Part shown: positions 33,859 to 42,431 of the stretch, piece after piece
Numbering within the stretch: the stretch's first letter is position 1
Layout of the letters: each line of letters begins with the position of its first letter
Assembly: GCA_035647855.1 (NCBI GenBank)
Contig: DASRMP010000002.1
Location: 1 to 59,065 of the forward strand
DNA length: 59,065 bases
Reading direction: 5' to 3'
Source of the DNA: JAAZBW01 sp035647855
Lineage (GTDB): Bacteria > Actinomycetota > Actinomycetes > Actinomycetales > Actinomycetaceae
Made by a program: the position numbers and the translations under genes
Notes under the pieces: model-generated
Database searches by the model: none
What the model saw: only the letters and a program-made list of their open reading frames with translations
Told to the model about the DNA's origin: nothing

Positions 33859-36800
33859 TCACTCGACGCTCTTCAGCGAACCGACCATGTCGATGCCGCG
33901 CAGCTTCCGGCGCAGGAACACCATCACGACCGCTGTGAACACCAACGTGAGCCCGAAGGCCCACGCATAACTGGGCAACTGGATCACCCGGCTGAACGCC
34001 ACGTTGTCCAGCTCGGCCGATCTCATCACCCAGGTGCCCAGCGCCCAGCCGAGCGGCAACCCCAGCAGCCCACCGAGCACGGACAGCACGGCGGTCTCCC
34101 GGAAGACATAGGCATCCACTTCCTTGTCACGGAAGCCGAGCACCTTGATGGTGGCGATCTCGCGGCGGCGCTCCTCGATGTTGATGTTGGTCAGGTTGTA
34201 GAGCACGACGAACGCCAGCATCCCGGATGACGCCACAATCACCGCCACCAACGAGGTCAGGTTTGAGGTGATGTCGGAGTACGCCTTCGCGGTGTATTCG
34301 ATATCCACCACGCTGAGCACGGCGTCGCTCTTTGCCTGCAGGGACGCCTGAAGCTGGTCGGCCCGTGCCTCGTCGTCGCCGGACACATCGGCCAGAACGT
34401 AGTTGAACTCCGGCGGTTCGCCGAACAGGTCCGCGTAGGTCTCCGGACCCATGAAGACGTAGTGCCCGGCGTACAGGTGGGCGACCGCACTGACGGTGAC
34501 GGTCACCGGCTCGTCCTCGAGTGCGCGTGACAACTCGAAACTATCGCCCGGTCCGATCAGCAGTCTCTCGGCCAGCCGGGACGGGATCACCACCTCGCTG
34601 CGAGTCAGGTTCAGCGGCTCACGCGTCGCGGCGTCGGTGAGTTGAACGAACTGGTCCAGCCGGTCCGCGTCGGCAGGCACCATCAGGGTCACGTCCCGGA
34701 GGATGCCGCCGGTGGCGGCGCTCTCACCATTGCGGTGATCGGCGCGGGCCGCCCGCATTTCGGCGGCCGCTGAGCCGCCGGTGCGGGCCTCACCCTCACT
34801 ACTGAACGGGATGTCCGCGGGATCGCCGCCGGGGTTCTCGGCGATGGCGTTCTGCATGCCGAAGAACATCGCCTGACTCACCGAATCGTCCTCCCGGACC
34901 GCTCGGGCCACGCCACTGTCCGCCTGCGCCTGCGCTGCTCCCTCGTCCTTGTCCGGGTCGAGCAGGATAGAGATGTTGTAGGTGAAGATCTCGCCGTACT
35001 GCTCTTCGACGAAGTCCCGGAGATTGTCGTTGATGCCGAACCCGGTGAGCAGCAACCCGGTGCAGCCGGCCACGCCTGTCAGCGTCATCAGCATCCGCTT
35101 CTTGTAGCGGAAGAGATTGCGGGCAGTCACCTTCTGCGAGAACGTCATCCGCGACCAAACCGGACGCACCCGCTCCAGCAGGATCCGCTTGCCCGGGGCC
35201 GGTGCACGCGGTCTCATCAGATCGGAGGGCGCCTCGGTCAGGGTCGCCCACGCTGCCCACGCGGTGACCGCCATGGTGCCGAGCACCGAGACCAGGATCG
35301 ACCACAGCGCGGGCTCGGGCTGCACCGGCGTCTCCAGTTCAATGTTGGGGTACAGCACCTGGTACGCGTTCCAGATCGAGGTCGGAAACGCCTTGGAACC
35401 GACCAGCACCCCGGCGATGCTGCCCATACCCGCCGCCGAGCCGGCGAACAGCAGGTACTTCGACATGATCCGGCGCTGTGAGTGGCCGAGAGCCTTCATC
35501 GTGCCGATCTCACCGCGCTCGGATTCCACCATCCTGGTCATGGTGGTCAGCGCGACCAGCGCTGCGACCAGCACGAAGAAGTAGGGGAAGATCGCGGTGA
35601 TGCTGGCCAGCCGCTCCGCGTTGGCGTTGTAGAGAGCGAATCCCGGGTTGGCATTCCGGCCGAGCACCAGCCATGCCGGCTGCGCGATATCGGCGAGGAC
35701 CTCATAGGCCTCGTCGATCTCTTTCTGGGCGTCCCGGATCTCGGCCTCGGCCGTCTCGCGGGCCTCGTCGAGTTGCCGTTGGCCGTCTTCCAGCCGGCTT
35801 TGTACTCCGGCTCGCTGATCGGCGAGTTCCCGGCGGCCCTCGGCCAGCTGTTCGCGTCCATCGGCCAGTTCGGCGCGGCCGGTCTGCAGTTGCGCCGCAG
35901 CCTCGGCAAGTTGCCGTTCCGCTTCCGTGAACTCCGTTTCGGCCCGCGCGCGAGCCGCGTCGAGCTCGCGCCTGCCGTTTTCCAGCTCGTTGAAAGCGTC
36001 CTCGGCCTCGCCGAGGGCCGCGTTGAACTGCTGAACGCCGGCCTCGTAGGCGGCGACCTGTTCGTTCAGGGCGGCCCGGCCGGCCTCGTACTCGGTCTCG
36101 CCCGCTTCCGCCTGCTCCTGCAGGACGGGCTGTTGATCTGGGGTGATGCCCGCTGCGCCCAGCTCCTGGTCGATGGCGGCGATGCCTGCCGCCAGTTGTG
36201 GCAGTGCCTCGTCGATCGCGCCGATGCCCTCTGTGGCAACGGCGATCCCCTCTTCTGCCTCGGCGATGCCCGCGTCGAGTTCGGCCAGGCCAAGTTCGGC
36301 TCTCTCCAGCGCAGCGGCGGCGACAAGCATGAGTGGGTCATCGTCCGGGACGCCTGCGGCGGTGAGCTGGTTCACCTCGGCCTGGGCGGCGTCCCGGCCG
36401 TCCACCACCGCAGGACGCAAGGCCGAGAGTTCCGCGAGTGCGGATTCGGCGGCTTCCAGGCCGCTGACGGCTTCGGCTCGCCGGCTCTCCAGTTCTGCAG
36501 CCTGAGCGGCCAAGTCGGTGCGGGTGTCCAGCGCCGTGAGTGCGAGTTGCAGTTGGTCGAGCTGGGCGCGGGCTTCGGCCAGAGTCGTCTCCGCAGCCTC
36601 GAGTTGCGCGGCCCCATCGGCCAGCTCTTGCTCGCTTGCGGCAAGCGTGGCTCGGCCCTGTTCGTAGGCGACCCGGCCCTCGTCGATGGTCTGCTGCCCG
36701 GCGGCGAGTTCGGCGGCGACTATCCGGCGTTGCTCGGCGAATTCCCGGACGCCGGCGTCATACTCGGCCTGGCCACTCGCCAGACGGCGTTCCGCATCCG

Positions 36801-37857
36801 TGAGCGCCGCGGCGCCGGAGTCGATGGCTCGTTCGGCGTCCGCGAGTTGCTGTTCGGCCTCGGCCCGGGCCCGGTCGAGCTCGGCCTGCCCGTCATCGAT
36901 CTCGGCCCAGGCCTCGGCGGCCCGTGCGTGCAGCTCCTCTTGACCCTCATCGACGGTCTGGCGGGCATCATCCTGGATCTGCTGGAAGCGGGCCTGCTCC
37001 CGCTCGAGCGCGATGTCCTTCACGTCGTCGACGACGGGATCCACGACTGCCGCATAGTCTCCGGTGAAGGCAGTCTCTGCCAGCGCGCCGTCCACGGTGA
37101 GCAACACGTCGGTGAATATGCCCGGGTCATCGAATGACTGCAGCGGCAGGTAGGCGAAGTGGGTGAGAATCGCGCCGGTCTGCGGCGACTGCCCCACATC
37201 GCCCGAGAGGTAGTAGGACGACTCGGCGAAGCCGACCACCGTGAACTCGTCGAAGCGAAGTTGCTCGCTCGGGTGTTCGGTGCCCAACAGTGTTTCGATG
37301 GTTACCACGTCGCCGATCTGGGCGGACTCCGGTCGCGAACGGGAAAGCAGCAGCTCGTCGGGCCGGGTCGGCAGCCGGCCCTCGATGACGGTCGGACGGT
37401 TGATCGCGACGACGTCGGCGTCCCCGGCCTGCGCACGTTCGGCCGACTCGACGTCGATGCTCAGTATGGCCGCGTTCCTGACGCCGTCGCGGAGGACGAT
37501 CGTGCCCTCGGTGATGATCTGGGGCTGGACCTCGCTCACGTCGTCGAGCCGTTCGAGCGCCTGCACATCGTCCTCGGTGAGGCCCATCGTGGAGGTGACC
37601 CTCAGGTCCATGAAGTTGGTGTTGTCGTAGAGCCGGTCGGCGCTCTGGTACATGTCGGGTTCCATGCTCTGCAGCCCGGCGAACACCCCGGTTCCCAGCG
37701 CAACGATTGCGAACACCGCGAACCAGCGGCTCAGCGTCCCCTCGAACGAGCGGCCCACGCTCTTCCAATACGGCGAGCCCCGGCGATAGCGGTATCGGCG
37801 CTGATAGCGCGGCTGTTTGGCGCCCTCGGCCGGCTCGCCGGCAGGATCAGTCCCCAT
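33859..37857 (-). CDS. Large FtsX/MacB-like ABC permease with long extracytoplasmic coiled coil
   Basis: This 1332-residue permease has the duplicated FtsX layout. TM1 lies at about 44-62, then a very large external domain, three helices at about 752-775, 800-820 and 851-871, and a second unit with TM at about 923-943, an external domain, and helices at about 1203-1222, 1250-1277 and 1294-1314. Within the first external domain, residues about 281-720 are Ala/Glu/Gln-rich heptad text with repeated ELADGREQL/AEGRREL-type units, a predicted coiled coil longer than 400 residues. The intracellular loops ESERGEIGTMKALGHSQRRI and ERRREIATIKVLGFRDKEV are the coupling helices expected for an ABC partner. 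The gene starts six bases after the ATPase stop. It may span the cell wall to act on envelope enzymes or extract lipids; this is inference. Confidence 0.88.
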   Translation of the reverse strand: MGTDPAGEPAEGAKQPRYQRRYRYRRGSPYWKSVGRSFEGTLSRWFAVFAIVALGTGVFAGLQSMEPDMYQSADRLYDNTNFMDLRVTSTMGLTEDDVQALERLDDVSEVQPQIITEGTIVLRDGVRNAAILSIDVESAERAQAGDADVVAINRPTVIEGRLPTRPDELLLSRSRPESAQIGDVVTIETLLGTEHPSEQLRFDEFTVVGFAESSYYLSGDVGQSPQTGAILTHFAYLPLQSFDDPGIFTDVLLTVDGALAETAFTGDYAAVVDPVVDDVKDIALEREQARFQQIQDDARQTVDEGQEELHARAAEAWAEIDDGQAELDRARAEAEQQLADAERAIDSGAAALTDAERRLASGQAEYDAGVREFAEQRRIVAAELAAGQQTIDEGRVAYEQGRATLAASEQELADGAAQLEAAETTLAEARAQLDQLQLALTALDTRTDLAAQAAELESRRAEAVSGLEAAESALAELSALRPAVVDGRDAAQAEVNQLTAAGVPDDDPLMLVAAAALERAELGLAELDAGIAEAEEGIAVATEGIGAIDEALPQLAAGIAAIDQELGAAGITPDQQPVLQEQAEAGETEYEAGRAALNEQVAAYEAGVQQFNAALGEAEDAFNELENGRRELDAARARAETEFTEAERQLAEAAAQLQTGRAELADGREQLAEGRRELADQRAGVQSRLEDGQRQLDEARETAEAEIRDAQKEIDEAYEVLADIAQPAWLVLGRNANPGFALYNANAERLASITAIFPYFFVLVAALVALTTMTRMVESERGEIGTMKALGHSQRRIMSKYLLFAGSAAGMGSIAGVLVGSKAFPTSIWNAYQVLYPNIELETPVQPEPALWSILVSVLGTMAVTAWAAWATLTEAPSDLMRPRAPAPGKRILLERVRPVWSRMTFSQKVTARNLFRYKKRMLMTLTGVAGCTGLLLTGFGINDNLRDFVEEQYGEIFTYNISILLDPDKDEGAAQAQADSGVARAVREDDSVSQAMFFGMQNAIAENPGGDPADIPFSSEGEARTGGSAAAEMRAARADHRNGESAATGGILRDVTLMVPADADRLDQFVQLTDAATREPLNLTRSEVVIPSRLAERLLIGPGDSFELSRALEDEPVTVTVSAVAHLYAGHYVFMGPETYADLFGEPPEFNYVLADVSGDDEARADQLQASLQAKSDAVLSVVDIEYTAKAYSDITSNLTSLVAVIVASSGMLAFVVLYNLTNINIEERRREIATIKVLGFRDKEVDAYVFRETAVLSVLGGLLGLPLGWALGTWVMRSAELDNVAFSRVIQLPSYAWAFGLTLVFTAVVMVFLRRKLRGIDMVGSLKSVE

Positions 37858-37863
37858 CCGGCG

Positions 37864-38565
37864 CTACCACTCGATTTCGTAGGCGGACTTCGGGGAGTCG
37901 TTCAGGGTGACTTCGGTGATCTGGCCGTTCGACACCCGGATCACCCGATCGGCGAGTTCAGTGAAGGCAAGGTTGTGCGTGATCACCACGACCGTGCGGC
38001 GGTGAGTGTGGCAGATCTCCTGCAGCAGGCCCAGGACCGCCTTCCCGGTCTCGTAGTCGAGCGCACCGGTGGGCTCGTCGGCCAGCAGCAATAGGGGATT
38101 CTTGGCGATCGCGCGGGCGATGGCCACCCGCTGCTGTTCCCCGCCCGACAGCTGGGCGGGGAAATTGTCCATCCTGTCGCCCAGTCCCACCAACTGCAGT
38201 ACCTCACGCGGGTCCAGCGGATCCTTGCAGATCTCACTCGCCAGTTCGACGTTCTCGAGCGCAGTGAGGTTCTGCACCAGGTTGTAGAACTGGAAGACGA
38301 AGCCGATGGCGTCCCGCCGGAACTCCGTCTGCTCTCCGCGGCTGTAGCTCGAGATCTGCTCGTCTTCGAGCCAGATCGAACCTGACGTCACCTGGTCCAT
38401 GCCGCCGAGCAGGTTGAGGATCGTGGTCTTGCCCGCTCCCGATGGGCCGACGACGACCACGAACTCCCCGCGCTCGAAGCCGAAGGTGGCACCCTGGATC
38501 GCGTGAATCTCGGTGGTGCCCATGGTGTACGTCTTGTAGACGTCGTCGAACTCCACGAATGCCAT
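37864..38565 (-). CDS. ABC transporter ATP-binding protein (LolD/MacB type)
   Basis: This 233-residue ATPase drives the adjacent FtsX-like permease. Walker A is GPSGAGKTT (40-48), the Q-loop is Q92 in FVFQFYNLV, the signature is LSGGEQQR (139-146) and Walker B is LLLLADEPTGALD (158-170), followed by the switch His in VITHN. The start at 38565 is preferred because it gives the family N-terminus (FVEFDDVYKTYTMG); a longer frame to 38703 has no similarity. Its stop is six bases before the permease ATG. It is the first gene of the ATPase-permease-pseudo-P-ATPase set. Confidence 0.93.
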   Translation of the reverse strand: MAFVEFDDVYKTYTMGTTEIHAIQGATFGFERGEFVVVVGPSGAGKTTILNLLGGMDQVTSGSIWLEDEQISSYSRGEQTEFRRDAIGFVFQFYNLVQNLTALENVELASEICKDPLDPREVLQLVGLGDRMDNFPAQLSGGEQQRVAIARAIAKNPLLLLADEPTGALDYETGKAVLGLLQEICHTHRRTVVVITHNLAFTELADRVIRVSNGQITEVTLNDSPKSAYEIEW

Positions 38566-38672
38566 GATCACCTGCTGCGAGTCGGCGCTGACGAAGCCGA
38601 TCGAAGCTTCTCGGGTCCGGCGCCGCTTCTCCCAGCCTAAGTCTTTGCCGGCCCGCCGCAGTCCTGGCGTTG

Positions 38673-38705
38673 CAGTGGGCCCCGCCATTGCGGCGGGGCC
38701 CACTG
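38673..38705 (-). terminator. GC-rich hairpin after fba
   Basis: A perfect 14-bp stem (CAGTGGGCCCCGCC, 38673-38686, with 38692-38705) and a 5-base loop lie 42 bases downstream of the fba stop. There is no T-tract, which is common in high-GC actinobacteria. Confidence 0.55.
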
Positions 38706-38747
38706 CTCGGTAGAGGCGATGAGTCTCAGCTCATCACGATCGGATCG

Positions 38748-39767
38748 CTACATCTTGGTGCCGACTGAGCCGAGTTCCTTGCACGCCTGCACCACGCGGG
38801 CGGCCATGCCGGCCTCGGCGAGCCTGCCCCAGTTGCGCGGGTCGTACATCTTCTTGTTGCCGACGTCGCCGTCGATCTTGAGAACGCCGTCGTAGTTCCT
38901 CAGCATGTGGTCCACCACCGGGCGCGCGAACGCGTACTGGGTGTCGGTATCCACGTTCATCTTGATGACGCCGTTGGCGACCGCTGTCGCGATCTCTTCC
39001 GCGGACGAACCGGAGCCTCCGTGGAAGACGAGGTCGAACGGGTGCTGCTTGCCATACTTCTCGCCGACCGCCTGCTGAATCTCGCCGAGCAGTTCGGGGC
39101 GCAGCTTCACGGCACCCGGCTTGTACACGCCGTGCACGTTTCCGAAAGTAAGCGCCGTCAGGTAGCGGCCGTTCTCGCCGAGGCCCAGCGCCTCCGCGGT
39201 CATGATGCCGTCCTCCGGCGTGGTGTAGAGCTTCTCGTTGATCTCGGCGGCGACGCCGTCTTCCTCTCCACCCACGACGCCGATCTCGATCTCGAGAATG
39301 GTCCGGGCCTTGTTGGACGCCTCAAGGAGTTCCTTGGCGATCTCGAGGTTCTCCTCGATCGGGACCGCCGAGCCGTCCCACATGTGGGACTGGAAGGTCG
39401 GGTCCTCGCCGCGGGCCACCTGCTCGGCCTCGAGGGCGAGCAGCGGGCGAACCCAGGAGTCGAGGTTCTGCTTGGAGCAGTGGTCCGTGTGGAGCGCGAT
39501 GGTTATCGGGTAGTTCTTGGCAACCTCGTAGGCGTACGCGGCGAGCGCGAGGGAGCCGGCGACCCGGTCCTTGATCGTCGAGCCGGAGCCGTACTCGGCA
39601 CCGCCGACAGAGACCTGGACGATGCCGTCGGACTCGGCCTCCGCGAAGCCCTGAAGCGCGGCAGTGATGGTTTGCGATGACGTGGTGTTGATGGCCGGGT
39701 ATGCGAACTTCTTTTCCTTCGCCCTGTCCAGCATCGCGGCGTATTGCTCAGGGGTTGCGATAGGCAT
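38748..39767 (-). CDS. fba: Class II fructose-bisphosphate aldolase
   Basis: This zinc-dependent aldolase interconverts fructose-1,6-bisphosphate with DHAP and glyceraldehyde-3-phosphate in glycolysis and gluconeogenesis. The 339-residue protein carries the zinc-ligand segments IALHTDHCSK (about 90-99) and the later GNVHG and VFHGGSGSS motifs. An EIEIGVVGGEEDGV active-site loop and a NVDTDTQYAF phosphate-binding segment are also present. It is of the class IIA type, and stands alone with its own terminator. Confidence 0.96.
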   Translation of the reverse strand: MPIATPEQYAAMLDRAKEKKFAYPAINTTSSQTITAALQGFAEAESDGIVQVSVGGAEYGSGSTIKDRVAGSLALAAYAYEVAKNYPITIALHTDHCSKQNLDSWVRPLLALEAEQVARGEDPTFQSHMWDGSAVPIEENLEIAKELLEASNKARTILEIEIGVVGGEEDGVAAEINEKLYTTPEDGIMTAEALGLGENGRYLTALTFGNVHGVYKPGAVKLRPELLGEIQQAVGEKYGKQHPFDLVFHGGSGSSAEEIATAVANGVIKMNVDTDTQYAFARPVVDHMLRNYDGVLKIDGDVGNKKMYDPRNWGRLAEAGMAARVVQACKELGSVGTKM

Positions 39768-39891
39768 TCCAGGATCCTCCGTCAGATCGGTTTCAGGTTT
39801 CCCCTGAGTATTCCATCGTCCGGCGGTGCCGTGAACCAGATGACCGTTAGGCGGCTGGAGGTGGCGGGGTTCCCTGGTCTAGCCTTCGATA

Positions 39892-40251
39892 ATGGAGCGC
39901 TACCCCGAGGACGCCACCCCCGGCGCCCGACTGGACCCGTTGGGCCGGGAGGTGTATCCGAACGAACCACTGCCACGCCGGCCGTGGTGGCAACTCGCGC
40001 TTGCGTTCGCCGGGAGCATTGCGGGTGTCGCCTACATGCTCTTCTTCGCGCAGGCGCTCCTCGACAACATCTCCGTCATCGACGGAGGCACACAACCGTT
40101 TGTGAACGCAGGGATCGCGCTCACGGGCTTCCTGCTGTCCCTCGCGCTGCTGTTCGGTTACGTCGGCTGGTTCCGCCGTCGTGGAAACCTCGCCGCCCTC
40201 GTGACATTGCTGGTGGTGACTCTGGCCCCGCTCGCGTTGGTCCTTCTCTGA
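39892..40251 (+). CDS. Small three-helix membrane protein of unknown function
   Basis: This 119-residue protein has a polar, Pro-rich N-terminus (PLGREVYPNEPLPRRP, about 16-31). Three hydrophobic segments follow, at about 34-55, 70-92 and 99-118. It is divergent from fba and convergent with the TrmH-family methyltransferase gene. Small membrane proteins of this kind occur next to fba in other actinobacteria, but I do not recognise a named family. The frame has the high GC third-position use of its neighbours, which supports a real gene. Confidence 0.65.
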   Translation: MERYPEDATPGARLDPLGREVYPNEPLPRRPWWQLALAFAGSIAGVAYMLFFAQALLDNISVIDGGTQPFVNAGIALTGFLLSLALLFGYVGWFRRRGNLAALVTLLVVTLAPLALVLL

Positions 40252-40326
40252 TCACGCCCGCCCCGGGGCCACGCCACAGCATTCGCGACGGCGCGCGACC
40301 CTTCAGCAGTCCCTCGCTCCGCCGCG

Positions 40327-40971
40327 TCACTCACCGTCACCGGGCAAGTGCTGGCGAGCCCACTCGTACATCGCGATCGCCGCGGCAGCTCCCACGTTGA
40401 TCGACCGGGTCGATCCGTACTGGGTGATGTGGTGGATCCTCTCGCACGCAGCGGCCATCTCCTCCGAAAGGCCCGCCGACTCCTCACCGAACACCAGCAG
40501 GCACTCCCGTGGCAGGATCGCGCCTTCGAGCGGAACCGAACCGGGAATGTTGTCGATGCCGATCACCGGCATATCCACCGCCGCCACGAATTCCGTCACG
40601 GTCCTGTGATGCACCACACGCAGGTAGCGGTCAGTGACCATGGCGCCGCGCCGGTTCCAGCGCCGCCGCCCCACGATGTGGACCGCTCTCACGTTGAACG
40701 CATTGGCCGTTCGGACGACCGACCCGATGTTGAAGTCATGCCCGAGATTCTCGATGGCGATCTGCAGGGGGTTGCGCCGGCGGTCGAGTTCTTCCACGAC
40801 GGCGTCGAGCCGCCAGTAGCGGAACTCGTCGCCCACGTTTCGGGCGTCTCCCGCCTCGAGCAGTTCTGGGTCGAGCCGCGGATCGTCGGGCCACGCTGAG
40901 GGACCACCCGGATACGGCCCGACGCCGACCACTCGGTCGGCGTCGTTGGTTACTGCAGCGGGATCCGTCAC
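40327..40971 (-). CDS. TrmH/SpoU-family RNA methyltransferase
   Basis: This 214-residue SPOUT-class 2'-O-methyltransferase uses S-adenosylmethionine on tRNA or rRNA. It has motif 1 (NLGHDFNIGSVVRTANAF, with the catalytic Arg), motif 2 (VFGEESAGLS) and motif 3 (GSTRSINVGAAAAIAMYEW), which form the trefoil-knot cofactor site. A short N-terminal extension (1-60) precedes the domain. The GTG start overlaps the lemA stop by 4 nt (GTGA), so the two genes are cotranscribed. The RNA target cannot be inferred. Confidence 0.9.
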   Translation of the reverse strand: MTDPAAVTNDADRVVGVGPYPGGPSAWPDDPRLDPELLEAGDARNVGDEFRYWRLDAVVEELDRRRNPLQIAIENLGHDFNIGSVVRTANAFNVRAVHIVGRRRWNRRGAMVTDRYLRVVHHRTVTEFVAAVDMPVIGIDNIPGSVPLEGAILPRECLLVFGEESAGLSEEMAAACERIHHITQYGSTRSINVGAAAAIAMYEWARQHLPGDGE

Positions 40972-41669
40972 TGCTGTGGCGGACCGTACGACGACGGCGG
41001 CGGCAGCTGGCCCTGCTGGCCCTGCTGTCCGTACCCGCCTTGCTGGCCACCGGGGGCCGAGCCGCCGGGACTCGCCCCACCGGGCGCCTCCGGACCGCGC
41101 TGCCCGAAGTCCACGCGTACGCTATCGCGCGAGGCGCCCTGTGCCTCGAAGTAGGTGCCGCGGCGGAAACCGGTCATCGACCCCACGATCGATGCCGGGA
41201 ACGTCTCGAGTTTCGTGTTGAACTCCCGCACCACCGCGTTGTAGTACCGGCGCCCGCTTGCGATGCGGTCCTCGGTCTGGGAGAGCTCGGATTGCAGCTG
41301 CTGGAAGTTCGTGTTCGCCTTCAGATCCGGGTACTGCTCCGCCACGGCGAAGAGCCGCCCGATCGCCTCGGTCAGCATGTTCTCCTGTGCCACCTGCTGT
41401 TCCCGGTCGGCCCCCGCGGCCGCGGCCGCGGTCCTCGCTTGGGTGACGGCCTCCAGGGTGCCTCGCTCGTGGGCTGCGTAACCCTTGACGGTCTCCACGA
41501 GGTTCGGGATGAGGTCATACCGGCGGTGCAGCTCGACGTCGATCTGCCGCCACGCCTCCTCCACCCGGTTCCGGAGCGCGACGAACGCGTTGTACGTCGA
41601 GATGAACCAAGCGACAAGCACGACGAGGATGACTCCGACCGCGATCAGAACTATTTGCCATGCCTGCAT
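40968..41669 (-). CDS. LemA family protein
   Basis: This 233-residue membrane-anchored protein has one N-terminal helix (about 4-25, IVLIAVGVILVVLVAWFI). The LemA domain follows, with YNAFVALRNRVEEAWRQIDV, RRYDLIPNLVETVKGYA, and YNAVVREFNTKLETFPASIVG. The C-terminus is a disordered Gly/Gln/Pro tail (about 190-233). The ATG at 41669 follows GGGAGGAG; an ATG 33 bases upstream lacks a ribosome site. LemA function is not well defined; it often occurs with envelope genes. Here it is cotranscribed with a TrmH-family methyltransferase, without the usual TPM-domain partner. Confidence 0.9.
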   Translation of the reverse strand: MQAWQIVLIAVGVILVVLVAWFISTYNAFVALRNRVEEAWRQIDVELHRRYDLIPNLVETVKGYAAHERGTLEAVTQARTAAAAAGADREQQVAQENMLTEAIGRLFAVAEQYPDLKANTNFQQLQSELSQTEDRIASGRRYYNAVVREFNTKLETFPASIVGSMTGFRRGTYFEAQGASRDSVRVDFGQRGPEAPGGASPGGSAPGGQQGGYGQQGQQGQLPPPSSYGPPQQ

Positions 41670-41784
41670 GTGCGGCTCCTCCCACTCAAGATTGCACGCC
41701 AATCAAACCACAGCACCTCATGCGGTGCGAAAGACCTGCGCACCGCGGTCCGCCGTTGAAGCGTGACTCGGCGGTCTGGCGCTG

Positions 41785-41911
41785 TCCAAAGCCCGAGTTC
41801 GGATCCGGTCCGCTGTCCAAAGGCCGGAGTTCGGATCCGGTCGGCTGTCCAAAGGCCCGAGTTCGGATCCGGTCCGCTGCCCAAAGGCCCGAGTTCGGAT
41901 CCGGTCCGCTG
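41785..41911. repeat. 32-bp tandem repeat, four copies, upstream of lemA
   Basis: The unit TCCAAAGGCCCGAGTTCGGA + TCCGGTCCGCTG starts at 41785, 41816, 41848 and 41880, with one to three changes per copy. Each copy contains GGATCC. The array lies 116-242 bases upstream of the lemA ATG. No coding role is credible. Confidence 0.88.
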
Positions 41912-41955
41912 CCCAGCAACTTCTCGCCGACCGCCCCCTCGATGTCCTGCCCGGC

Positions 41956-42096
41956 GGCGCACGTCCGTCACATCATGGCGCCCGTTCGTCACACCGATTC
42001 CCCCGCTCGGCACCAAGTGCGCACGTCCGTCACATCATGGCGCCCATTCGTCACACCGATATCCCTGCCCGGCGCCAGGTATGCGCGTCCGCCACA
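41956..42096. repeat. Class I repeats, island 4
   Basis: Units at 41956, 41977, 42018 and 42039, with a degenerate one at 42080, form a higher-order repeat: two adjacent units followed by ACCGAT, spaced about 62 bases. Unlike islands 1-3 there is no central palindrome, and the middle bases are GTCCGT or GTTCGT/ATTCGT rather than GATCGT. It lies between two minus-strand genes (pyrE and lemA). Confidence 0.82.
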
Positions 42097-42140
42097 TCAT
42101 GTCGCTAAAACATTGGCACCACGGAAATGTCGTGTGTGGA

Positions 42141-42380
42141 TTTGAGCCGAATGCAGGGTTTCGGGCAGGGTCTGTAAGGGTGCGAGCTGAAGGTTAGGGT
42201 GAGAACGCTAACCTTCAGCTCAGGACCTTACATTCAGCTTTCGCCGGGCACGGCAGGTAAGAGTCTGAGCCGAATGTAAGGCTCCGAGCGCCTGTTGCGC
42301 TTTTCTGGAGGACACTACCGTCGGCGTTTTGCCCGAAGCCGAGTAAAATAAAGCATTCTCAGCCCACTACGTGCCTCCCC
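42141..42380. repeat. Direct repeat R1 with two overlapping hairpins
   Basis: About 240 bases nearly identical to R2 (42993-43230). It contains a perfect 14-bp hairpin (GAGCTGAAGGTTAG, 42184-42197, with 42208-42221). An outer stem pairs GTAAGG (42174-42179) with CCTTAC (42226-42231). A second hairpin (42226-42239 with 42268-42281, one mismatch) uses the same CCTTAC. The outer stem and second hairpin therefore exclude each other, as in attenuator-like RNA switches. Confidence 0.75.
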
Positions 42381-42431
42381 TATAGGGGGAGCGGAAACTT
42401 CTGTCGGTGCCTTGCAACTCCTGTAGGTGCC

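Noticed and set aside
35482..37137. Long plus-strand open frame opposite the FtsX-like permease
   Set aside because: It is shadow of the Ala/Glu-rich coiled-coil coding region, giving low-complexity Gly/Leu/Arg text.
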